Assembly (NCBI GenBank): GCA_050747525.1
Contig: JBOGOC010000077.1
Span: 1 to 16,211, forward strand
Length of the DNA: 16,211 nucleotides
Source: JBOGOC01 sp050747525
GTDB taxonomy: Bacteria > Acidobacteriota > Polarisedimenticolia > JACPZX01 > DASXTC01
Direction: 5' to 3'
Part shown: in pieces, positions 8,259 through 13,986 of the stretch
Layout: each line of letters opens with the position of its first letter
How positions within the stretch are numbered: the stretch's first letter is position 1
Made by a program: the position numbers and the translations under genes
Notes under the pieces: generated by a model
The model's input: the letters and a program-made list of their open reading frames with translations, nothing else
Database searches by the model: none
Told to the model about the DNA's origin: nothing

Positions 8259-9758
8259 ATGGAGTTCGACGCGGCGGCGATGCTGCGCGACAGCGTCACC
8301 ATCCTGCCCGAGCTGATGCTGCTCGCGTTCTCCTTCATGATCCTGCTCGTGTCGGCGCTCATGCCCAAGGAGGAGCGGCGGCTGATCGCGTGGCTCTCGC
8401 TGGTCGGCACGGCCATGATCGTGCCCATGGTCTTCCGGTACGCGCGGCAGCTCGAGGGGACCAGCGCCGGCCCGGTCTTCTTCGGCGACATCGCCGTGGA
8501 CGCGATCGGCTTCTTCTTCAAGCTGCTGTTCCTGGTCGCGGCCCTGCTGACGATCCTGATCTCCATCCGCTACCTGGACATCGAGCGCATGCAGGCGGGG
8601 GAGTACTACGCGCTGATCATGATGGCCACCGCCTCCATGATGTTCATGGCGGGGGCGCAGAGCCTGCTGATGATCTTCGTGGCGCTGGAGACCATGGCGC
8701 TGTCGACCTACATCCTGGTCGGCTTCCTCAAGGAGAACCGCAAATCGAACGAAGCGGCCATGAAGTACTTCGTGCTGGGGGCCTTCTCCTCGGCCATCTT
8801 CGTCTACGGGGCGTCGCTGGTGTACGGCACGACGGGGTCGATCCAGCTGGCGAAGATTGCCGAAGCCGCCAAGCCGGGAGCCCCCGGCATCGAGCTGACC
8901 ATCGTGGGCATGATCCTGCTGCTGGTGGCCCTGGGCTTCAAGATGGCCGCGGTGCCGTTCCACATGTACATCCCCGACGCCTACGAGGGTGCCCCCACGG
9001 CCATCACGGCGTTCATCTCCACGGCCTCCAAGGCGGCCGCCTTCATCGTGGCGGTGCGCGTGTTCGTGTACGGGTTTCCCCACCTGTTCTCGTACTGGGC
9101 CCCCCTGGTGGCGCTGCTGGCGGCCGCCAGCATGACGCTGGGCAACGTGGCGGCCATCCTGCAGGACAACATGAAGCGCATGCTGGCGTACTCCAGCATC
9201 GCGCACGCCGGCTACATGCTGATGGGGCTGCTGGTGGCGGGGCTGCCGGGGGCGACGGGACAGTTCGGGCTCAAGGCGGTGGGCGTCTACATGATGGTGT
9301 ACGTCTTCATGAACATCGGCGCCTTCGGCATGGTGATCCTGCTGCGGCGGGAGAATCTGGCCGGGGACCTGGTGGTCGACTTCTCGGGGCTGGCACGCCG
9401 CGCGCCGGCGGCGGCCTTCGTGATGCTGCTGTTCCTGCTGTCGCTGGCCGGCATCCCGCCGCTGGCGGGGTTCATGGGCAAGTGGTACCTGTTCGGCGCC
9501 GCCATCCGCGGCGACTACGCCTGGCTGGCCGTGCTGGCTGTCGTCAACAGCGCCATCTCCCTGTACTACTACCTGCGCGTCGTGTATTGCATGTACATGC
9601 GCGAGCCGCTCACCGACGCGCCGTACGCCTCCTCGCTGCCGCTCAACGCTGCCCTCACCATCGCCGCGGTGATGACCGTGCTGATCGGGATCTGGCCCGA
9701 GCAGTTCCTGAGGATAGCCACCTTCAGCTACGCGCTGGTCGCGGCCGGCAACCCGTGA
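8259..9758 (+). CDS. nuoN: NADH-quinone oxidoreductase subunit N (NuoN, antiporter-like proton pump)
   Basis: Third antiporter-like subunit, next to NuoK in the complex. Key residues are Glu144 in FVALETMALSTYILVGF and Lys228 in LGFKMAAVPFHMYIPDAYEG, followed by the lysine in ISTASKAAAF and MLAYSSIAHAGYMLMG. At 499 residues it is full length, with about 14 hydrophobic segments. It starts 3 bases after the nuoM stop. GGAGG lies upstream at 8242-8246, with a rather long 12-base spacer. It is the last nuo gene, and an ATP synthase gene begins 3 bases after its stop. Confidence 0.98.
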   Translation: MEFDAAAMLRDSVTILPELMLLAFSFMILLVSALMPKEERRLIAWLSLVGTAMIVPMVFRYARQLEGTSAGPVFFGDIAVDAIGFFFKLLFLVAALLTILISIRYLDIERMQAGEYYALIMMATASMMFMAGAQSLLMIFVALETMALSTYILVGFLKENRKSNEAAMKYFVLGAFSSAIFVYGASLVYGTTGSIQLAKIAEAAKPGAPGIELTIVGMILLLVALGFKMAAVPFHMYIPDAYEGAPTAITAFISTASKAAAFIVAVRVFVYGFPHLFSYWAPLVALLAAASMTLGNVAAILQDNMKRMLAYSSIAHAGYMLMGLLVAGLPGATGQFGLKAVGVYMMVYVFMNIGAFGMVILLRRENLAGDLVVDFSGLARRAPAAAFVMLLFLLSLAGIPPLAGFMGKWYLFGAAIRGDYAWLAVLAVVNSAISLYYYLRVVYCMYMREPLTDAPYASSLPLNAALTIAAVMTVLIGIWPEQFLRIATFSYALVAAGNP

Positions 9759-9761
9759 TGC

Positions 9762-10007
9762 ATGGAGAAAGATCCAGGACCTGATCGCGAAGCGGAGGAG
9801 CGCAGCGAGATCCTGCGCCGCGCGGGCCCCTATCTCACCCTGGGGACGATGTTCGCGGCCTCGATCGGGCTGGGGATCCTGGCGGGGTTCTGGACGGATC
9901 GATGGCTCGGCGCCTCCCCATGGTTCACGCTGGGCGGCGCGCTGCTGGGCCTCGCGGTCGGGTTCTACAACTTCTTCGTGGTCGTCCTGAGGCGGCCGCC
10001 GGAATGA
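9762..10007 (+). CDS. atpZ: AtpZ-like F0F1-ATPase assembly/accessory protein
   Basis: An 81-residue protein with two hydrophobic helices (about 24-46 and 54-76) joined by the short loop DRWLGASPW. The order of a charged N terminus, a helix with GxxxG-type glycines, the D-x-W-L-G loop and a second helix ending in FYNFF matches the ATPase gene 1/AtpZ family found at the head of many atp operons. These proteins are reported to act with AtpI in ion handling or c-ring assembly. It starts 3 bases after the nuoN stop and overlaps the next gene by ATGA. The family call rests on pattern and position only. Confidence 0.72.
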   Translation: MEKDPGPDREAEERSEILRRAGPYLTLGTMFAASIGLGILAGFWTDRWLGASPWFTLGGALLGLAVGFYNFFVVVLRRPPE

Positions 10008-10384
10008 GGTTCGCCGCGCTCGCCGTGGCGATCACGGCCCTGGCCTGGGTGGTGGCGGCGCTGGCCGCGCCGCCGGCGGCCCCGGGAGTGGCCCTGGGAA
10101 TGGGCGTGGCCGGCCTTTGCGCCATCGGAGCCGTCTCCCTGCTGTCGCGCCTGAGTCGGCGTGCCAAGGAGGCGGGCGAGGGGCCGGCGGCGCAGCAGGC
10201 GGCTCAGGCGCTGCTGCTCGGGTTCGCTGGCCTGATGCTGGCACGCATGCTAGGCTATCTGGCCTTTCTGGGGGGCGTGGTGGTCACCCGCACATTCGAG
10301 CCGGTCAGCGTCTGCATCGGACTGGTGTGCGGCACCCTGGTGTTCCAGGTGTTGGAAGTGGCCTATATCAAAAGGCTCACATGA
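10004..10384 (+). CDS. AtpI-like ATP synthase membrane protein
   Basis: A 126-residue protein with four hydrophobic segments (about 2-21, 27-46, 67-91 and 97-119), the size and topology of AtpI (F-type ATPase subunit I), which helps c-ring assembly. Sequence signatures are weak: I recognise it by topology, length and its place between atpZ and atpB. It starts at an ATGA overlap with atpZ, and its TGA overlaps the atpB start, so the three are probably translationally coupled. If it is not a true AtpI, it is a four-helix membrane protein of the same operon with unknown function. Confidence 0.62.
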   Translation: MRFAALAVAITALAWVVAALAAPPAAPGVALGMGVAGLCAIGAVSLLSRLSRRAKEAGEGPAAQQAAQALLLGFAGLMLARMLGYLAFLGGVVVTRTFEPVSVCIGLVCGTLVFQVLEVAYIKRLT

Positions 10385-11217
10385 TGATGACGACCAGCGA
10401 AGCTGAGCAGACAGCGGAGCACGCCGCGGGGCACGGCGACGATCTCGGCTCGACCATCATGCACCACATCACCGACAGCAACACGCTGGACCTGGGCTTC
10501 ACCGAGGTCCATCTGCCGGAGATCCACATCGGATCCCTGGATCTGTCCATCACCAAGCATGTGGTGATGATGTGGACGGCCGCCACGATCCTGATCCTGC
10601 TGTTCCTGCTCGCGTTCCGCGCCCGCAAGGCGGTGCCGCGCGGCATGAGCAACCTTCTGGAGATGCTGGTGGTGTTCGTGCGCGACGAGATCGCCATCAA
10701 GAACCTGGGCGAGCACCACGGCCGCAGGATGACCCCTTATCTCCTGACGGTTTTCTTTTTCATCCTGACCTGCAACCTGCTGGGGCTGGTGCCGCTGGGA
10801 GCCACCGCCACGGGCAACGTGAACGTGACGGCGGCCATGGCCATCCTTTCATTTCTCATGATCCAGGCCCTCGGGATCCGCGAATTCGGGGTCGCCAGGC
10901 ACTTCAAGAACCTCGTTCCCCACGGTCTCCCCTGGTGGGTCCTGCCGGTGCTGATTCCGGTGGAGATCCTCGGCATGTTCGTGAAGCCGTTCGCCCTGTG
11001 CATGCGACTCTTCGCCAACATGACGGCCGGCCACGTGGCCATCCTCGCCTTTCTCGGCATGATCTTCATCTTCAAGAGCGTGGCCGCTTCGGTGGTCGCG
11101 GTGCCCCTGGCGGTGGGCATCATGCTCCTGGAGCTGTTCGTGGCCTTCCTGCAGGCCTACATCTTCACGTTTCTGACGTCCCTGTTCATCGGGTTCTCGG
11201 TGCATCCGGCGCATTGA
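10381..11217 (+). CDS. atpB: ATP synthase F0 subunit a
   Basis: Stator subunit that forms the two proton half-channels against the c ring. The essential arginine is Arg209 in FALCMRLFANMTAGHVAI. Supporting polar residues are Glu251 (LLELFVAF) and Gln258 (LQAYIFTFLTSLFIG). The RLFANMTAGH variant is the form seen in Bacteroidota, Chlorobi and Acidobacteriota-type enzymes rather than the RLFGN form of E. coli. The N terminus is His- and acid-rich (residues 1-60) before the first helix. Three consecutive ATG codons make the exact start ambiguous by up to two residues; AAAGG at 10371-10375 favours the first. Length is 278 residues. Confidence 0.96.
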   Translation: MMMTTSEAEQTAEHAAGHGDDLGSTIMHHITDSNTLDLGFTEVHLPEIHIGSLDLSITKHVVMMWTAATILILLFLLAFRARKAVPRGMSNLLEMLVVFVRDEIAIKNLGEHHGRRMTPYLLTVFFFILTCNLLGLVPLGATATGNVNVTAAMAILSFLMIQALGIREFGVARHFKNLVPHGLPWWVLPVLIPVEILGMFVKPFALCMRLFANMTAGHVAILAFLGMIFIFKSVAASVVAVPLAVGIMLLELFVAFLQAYIFTFLTSLFIGFSVHPAH

Positions 11218-11226
11218 GCGCGCCAT

Positions 11227-11248
11227 CTCTCTCAAGGGAGGAGAGTGA
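11227..11248 (+). promoter_or_regulatory. Strong ribosome-binding site of atpE
   Basis: GGAGG at 11237-11241 lies 7 bases before the atpE ATG and is the best ribosome site in the operon. atpE also has the longest leader among the atp genes (31 bases). This fits the need for many c subunits per complex. CTCTCT at 11227-11232 can pair with GGAGAG at 11240-11245, so a small hairpin may partly cover the site. Confidence 0.6.
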
Positions 11249-11491
11249 ATGGAAGGCCAGGCAATCAGCATGAACCTGCACTACCTGGGCGCGGCCCTGG
11301 GCATGGGCCTCGCCGTGATCGGCGGCGGTATGGGGATAGGCAGGCTCGCCGCGTCGGCGCTCGACGGGATCGCGCGCCAGCCGCAGGCGGTCGGATCCAT
11401 CTCCACCAACATGATCATCAGCGCGGCCCTCATCGAGGGAGCCACCCTCATCGCCGTGATCCTGTGCTTCATGATCGTGATCCTCAAGTAG
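11249..11491 (+). CDS. atpE: ATP synthase F0 subunit c
   Basis: Ring-forming, ion-carrying subunit with two transmembrane helices joined by a polar loop. Helix 1 is glycine-rich (VIGGGMGIGRLAASALDG), the loop is ARQPQ (residues 42-46), and helix 2 carries the ion-binding carboxylate Glu63 in AALIEGATL. The residue after Glu63 is Gly, not Ser/Thr, and helix 1 lacks the usual glutamine of sodium-binding rings. Proton specificity is therefore inferred. Length is 80 residues. It is preceded by the strongest ribosome site in the operon. Confidence 0.97.
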   Translation: MEGQAISMNLHYLGAALGMGLAVIGGGMGIGRLAASALDGIARQPQAVGSISTNMIISAALIEGATLIAVILCFMIVILK

Positions 11492-11501
11492 GGAGCGCGC
11501 C

Positions 11502-12002
11502 ATGGACTTGGTCGCCATCAACCCGGGCCTGATCATCTGGACGGTCATCACCTTCATCGTCCTGCTGATCGTCCTGCGCGCGGTCGCCTGGAAGCCGATT
11601 CTGGCCATGCTCGACGAGCGCGAGCGCACCATCAAGGAATCGCTTGAGCAGGCCCGCGCCTCGCGCGAGGAAGCCGAGAAGCTGATGGCGCAGCACAAGG
11701 AGATGATCGGCAAGGCCCGCCACGAGATGGCCGCGATCATCGAGAAGGCCCAGAGGGACGCCGAGCAGCGTCGCGCCGACATCCTGGCGCGCGCGCACCG
11801 CGAGGCCGAGGAGAAGGCCCGCCAGTTCACCGAGGACCTCGAGCGGCAGAAACGCGCCGCCCTCCAGGACGTGCGCGCACAGGCCGCCGATCTGGTGGTG
11901 TCGGCCGCCTCGCGCCTCATCGAGTCCGAGCTCAACGAAGAGCGTCATCTGCGGCTGGTGCGCGGCTACCTCGACGACCTCGCGGGGAAGAAGCCCAGCT
12001 GA
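11502..12002 (+). CDS. atpF: ATP synthase F0 subunit b
   Basis: Peripheral stalk subunit. One N-terminal transmembrane helix (about residues 9-28) is followed by a long, highly charged coiled coil (about 35-150) rich in Glu, Lys, Arg and Ala. The membrane-proximal WKPILAMLDERE segment is typical of the family. It is a single 166-residue b subunit with no second b' gene, which implies a b homodimer. The ribosome site is GGGAG next to the atpE stop. The usual next genes, atpH and the F1 subunits, do not follow; the stop is succeeded by a 38-base gap and aroB. Confidence 0.96.
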   Translation: MDLVAINPGLIIWTVITFIVLLIVLRAVAWKPILAMLDERERTIKESLEQARASREEAEKLMAQHKEMIGKARHEMAAIIEKAQRDAEQRRADILARAHREAEEKARQFTEDLERQKRAALQDVRAQAADLVVSAASRLIESELNEERHLRLVRGYLDDLAGKKPS

Positions 12003-12007
12003 CCGAG

Positions 12008-12034
12008 CTGACAGGTCATGCCCGGTGTTATCCT
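12008..12034 (+). promoter_or_regulatory. Candidate promoter for leaderless aroB transcription
   Basis: CTGACA at 12008-12013 (5 of 6 to TTGACA) is followed by a 15-base spacer and an extended -10, TGTTATCCT at 12026-12034 (TGn plus TATnnT). The aroB ATG begins 7 bases after the -10 hexamer, where transcription would be expected to start. aroB has no Shine-Dalgarno sequence, which fits a leaderless transcript. The short spacer and imperfect -10 keep confidence moderate. Confidence 0.45.
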
Positions 12035-12046
12035 CCGGGCATGACC
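12014..12046. repeat. Perfect 12-bp inverted repeat spanning the aroB start
   Basis: GGTCATGCCCGG at 12014-12025 is exactly complementary to CCGGGCATGACC at 12035-12046, with a 9-base loop (12026-12034). The right arm includes the aroB ATG at 12041-12043, and the loop coincides with the extended -10. It could be an operator for a dimeric regulator, an RNA hairpin hiding the aroB start in read-through transcripts, or the end of the nuo-atp transcript. There is no T-run after it, so a standard intrinsic terminator is unlikely. Confidence 0.7.
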
Positions 12047-13168
12047 CAGCCGGAGCCTCACCGGATCACGGTCAACGTCTCGCCTCCCTACGACATCGTC
12101 ATCGGCTCCGGCACCCTGCTGGACCTGCCCGAGTGGCTGGCCTCCCGGGGGCTGGCCTCCCGCTACGCGCTGATCACCGACACCCAGGTCGAACGGCTGC
12201 ACGCCTCCGCCGTGCGCGAGGCCCTGGCCACCGAGGGGATCGCGGTGGAGACCATCGTGATCCCGGCCGGCGAGGCCCACAAGACGCGCGCCACCAAGGA
12301 GCACATCGAGGACGCGCTGGCCGGCGCGGGCATGGGGCGCGACGGCGCGCTGCTGGCCCTCGGTGGCGGCGTGGTAGGGGACCTGGCGGGCTTCGCGGCC
12401 GCCACATGGAACCGCGGCATCCCCTGGGTGCAGATCCCCACGACGCTGCTGGCCATGGTGGACGCCTCGGTGGGAGGCAAGACGGGAGTGGATCACCCCG
12501 CGGGCAAGAACCTCATCGGCGCCTTTCACCAGCCCGCGGGCGTGTTCGCGGACGTGGACTTCCTGGGGACGCTGTCGGATCGCGAGTTCCGCTCGGGTCT
12601 GGCGGAGGTGGTGAAGTGCGGCATCATCCGGGACGCCGCCCTGTTCGCGAAGCTGGCGGCCGAGCCGGCGCGGCTGTCGGCCCGCGCGCCCGACCTGGTG
12701 ACCGAGCTGATCACCGCGGCCGTGCGCGTGAAGGCCGAGGTCGTGGCGGCCGACGAGCGCGAAGGAGACCTGCGCCAGATCCTCAACTTCGGCCACACCA
12801 TCGGCCACGCCCTGGAGCTGGCCTCGGGGTACGGGCTCACGCACGGCGAGGCGGTGTCGATCGGCATGGTGGCCGAGGCGCGCGTGGCGATGCGTCTGGG
12901 GCTGCTGGCGCCCGAGTCCGCCCGGGCGATCGAGGCCTCTCTGGCCCGCATCGGGTTGCCGGTGCGCGTGCCTCGGGGATCGGTGGCCGGCCCCTGGGCC
13001 ATCCTGGACGCCGCGCGTCACGACAAGAAGGCGCGCGCCGGGCGCATCGTATACGTGCTTCCGGCGTCCGTGGGGGAGATGGCGCGCGGCCCGGCCGGCT
13101 ACGGCATCCCGCTGGAGGACGTGCTGGCCGCCGAGGTGCTCGGCGATCTGTGCGAGGGGCCTGATTGA
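12041..13168 (+). CDS. aroB: 3-dehydroquinate synthase (AroB)
   Basis: Second step of the shikimate pathway: converts DAHP to 3-dehydroquinate, using NAD and a divalent metal in the cytoplasm. The NAD-binding and active-site block is intact (GGGVVGDLAGFAAATWNRG, IPTTLLAMVDASVGGKTG, HPAGKNLIGAFHQP). The three metal ligands are Glu189 (GLAEVVKCG), His252 (NFGHTIGHALE) and His268 (LTHGEAVSIGM), matching E184/H247/H264 of the E. coli enzyme. Length is 375 residues, full size. The ATG has no ribosome site and lies in an inverted repeat, so initiation may be leaderless. The gene overlaps the following gene by TTGA. No other aro gene is nearby. Confidence 0.97.
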   Translation: MTQPEPHRITVNVSPPYDIVIGSGTLLDLPEWLASRGLASRYALITDTQVERLHASAVREALATEGIAVETIVIPAGEAHKTRATKEHIEDALAGAGMGRDGALLALGGGVVGDLAGFAAATWNRGIPWVQIPTTLLAMVDASVGGKTGVDHPAGKNLIGAFHQPAGVFADVDFLGTLSDREFRSGLAEVVKCGIIRDAALFAKLAAEPARLSARAPDLVTELITAAVRVKAEVVAADEREGDLRQILNFGHTIGHALELASGYGLTHGEAVSIGMVAEARVAMRLGLLAPESARAIEASLARIGLPVRVPRGSVAGPWAILDAARHDKKARAGRIVYVLPASVGEMARGPAGYGIPLEDVLAAEVLGDLCEGPD

Positions 13169-13791
13169 AGGCCATCGTGCTGGGGCGGATCCTGGGAAAC
13201 CTCGCGGCCCTGACCGCCTGCTACGAGCAGGCCAGCAAGGAGGGCTGCGACGTCCTGGCCCACACCGGCGACGTGGTGGGCCCTGGCCCGTTTCCGTCCG
13301 ACTGCGTGCGCTTCCTGCGCGAGCGCAACATTCCGGGGGTCCGGGGGAGGCGGGAAGAGGCGCTCACCGGGCAGTCCGGACGGCTCCATGCCGCCGACCG
13401 GCTGTGGCTGCAGAACCTGCCCTTCGAGCTGCGGCTCGCGCTGGGGCCCCGCGAGATGGCCATCTTCCACGCCGGCCCCATCAGCCTGATGGACGCGCTG
13501 GATCGGGCCATGCCCGAGGAAGCGCTCACCGCCGCGGGAAAGGAAGCGGGCGCCGGCATCGTGGTCGTCGCGAGCTCTCAGCCCTGGCACCGCCTGGCCG
13601 GCGGCCATCATTTCGTCGCCGCGCCCGCCGTCGACCGGCCGGGCACGTTTCAGACGGGTTACGCCGTCATCGTCTCGGAATCCACGGTGCAGGCCACTTT
13701 TCGCGAGGTCCCCATGGGCCAGGAGCCCCAGCGCCCCGCGCCGGACCCCCAATCCGCGCATCGTGGTGCGGAGATTGTTCCTCGCTCGTAA
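13165..13791 (+). CDS. Calcineurin-type metallophosphoesterase homologue lacking most metal ligands (probable pseudoenzyme)
   Basis: A 208-residue protein co-linear with small YfcE/MJ0936-type phosphoesterases. Compared with the family pattern from memory, the usual SDIHGN is GRILGN here (Asp to Arg8, His to Leu10). GDVVG is kept (Asp36). The usual GNHD is GRRE (Asn to Arg62, His to Arg63). The HGSP-like site is HAGP (His102 kept), and the usual GHTH is ASSQ at 136-139. Both motif I ligands, the motif III Asn and catalytic His, and both late histidines are thus gone, so catalysis by the usual mechanism is not expected. The frame is intact with GC-rich third positions, which argues against simple decay. 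It starts with TTG overlapping the aroB stop, with GAGGGG at 13154-13159 as ribosome site, so it is probably coupled to aroB. Its role is unknown; it may bind a ligand or a protein. The last 25 or so residues are a Pro/Gln-rich tail. Confidence 0.8.
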   Translation: MKAIVLGRILGNLAALTACYEQASKEGCDVLAHTGDVVGPGPFPSDCVRFLRERNIPGVRGRREEALTGQSGRLHAADRLWLQNLPFELRLALGPREMAIFHAGPISLMDALDRAMPEEALTAAGKEAGAGIVVVASSQPWHRLAGGHHFVAAPAVDRPGTFQTGYAVIVSESTVQATFREVPMGQEPQRPAPDPQSAHRGAEIVPRS

Positions 13792-13902
13792 GGGGGTGTT
13801 TTCAGGCCTTTTCGGGGTCGTCGGGTGTTGAAACGGACCAGGTCCTTGTTGAATTCGGGCCCATTCCCTGGGAGGCACACTCTGCGCGCCACGATGGTCG
13901 GT

Positions 13903-13931
13903 TTGACTGCCCCGTAAGTGGTCATTAAGAT
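13903..13931 (+). promoter_or_regulatory. Sigma70-type promoter for the kinase gene
   Basis: TTGACT at 13903-13908 (5 of 6 to consensus) is separated by exactly 17 bases from TAAGAT at 13926-13931 (4 of 6). Transcription would begin near 13938 and leave a leader of about 49 bases before the ATG at 13987. The whole gap of 195 bases between the genes (13792-13986) has more A and T than its flanks, including TTTT runs at 13799-13802 and 13809-13812. I found no clear terminator hairpin in it. Confidence 0.6.
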
Positions 13932-13986
13932 TCACTCCTGGCATGCCGCTGGCCGCAACGTCCCTTCATTCAGGCATTTCCACGTG

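Noticed and set aside
7331..9784. 817-codon + strand open frame spanning nuoM and nuoN in another frame
   Set aside because: The product is Arg/Gly/His-rich with no recognisable domain, whereas nuoM and nuoN in their own frames carry all family residues.
11249..11491. Sodium-specific c ring
   Set aside because: Glu63 is followed by Gly rather than Ser/Thr, and helix 1 lacks the sodium-site glutamine, so proton use is more likely.
12014..12046. Inverted repeat as a standard intrinsic terminator for the nuo-atp operon
   Set aside because: The stem is stable but is followed by ACCCAGC rather than a T-run, and its right arm includes the aroB start codon.
13792..13902. Intrinsic terminator after the phosphoesterase homologue
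   Set aside because: T-runs occur at 13799-13802 and 13809-13812, but I found no adjacent GC-rich stem that pairs well.
13918..13986. N-terminal extension of the kinase from GTG 13918
   Set aside because: The 23 extra residues match nothing in the kinase family, and the stretch covers the -10 element. The domain begins properly from ATG 13987.
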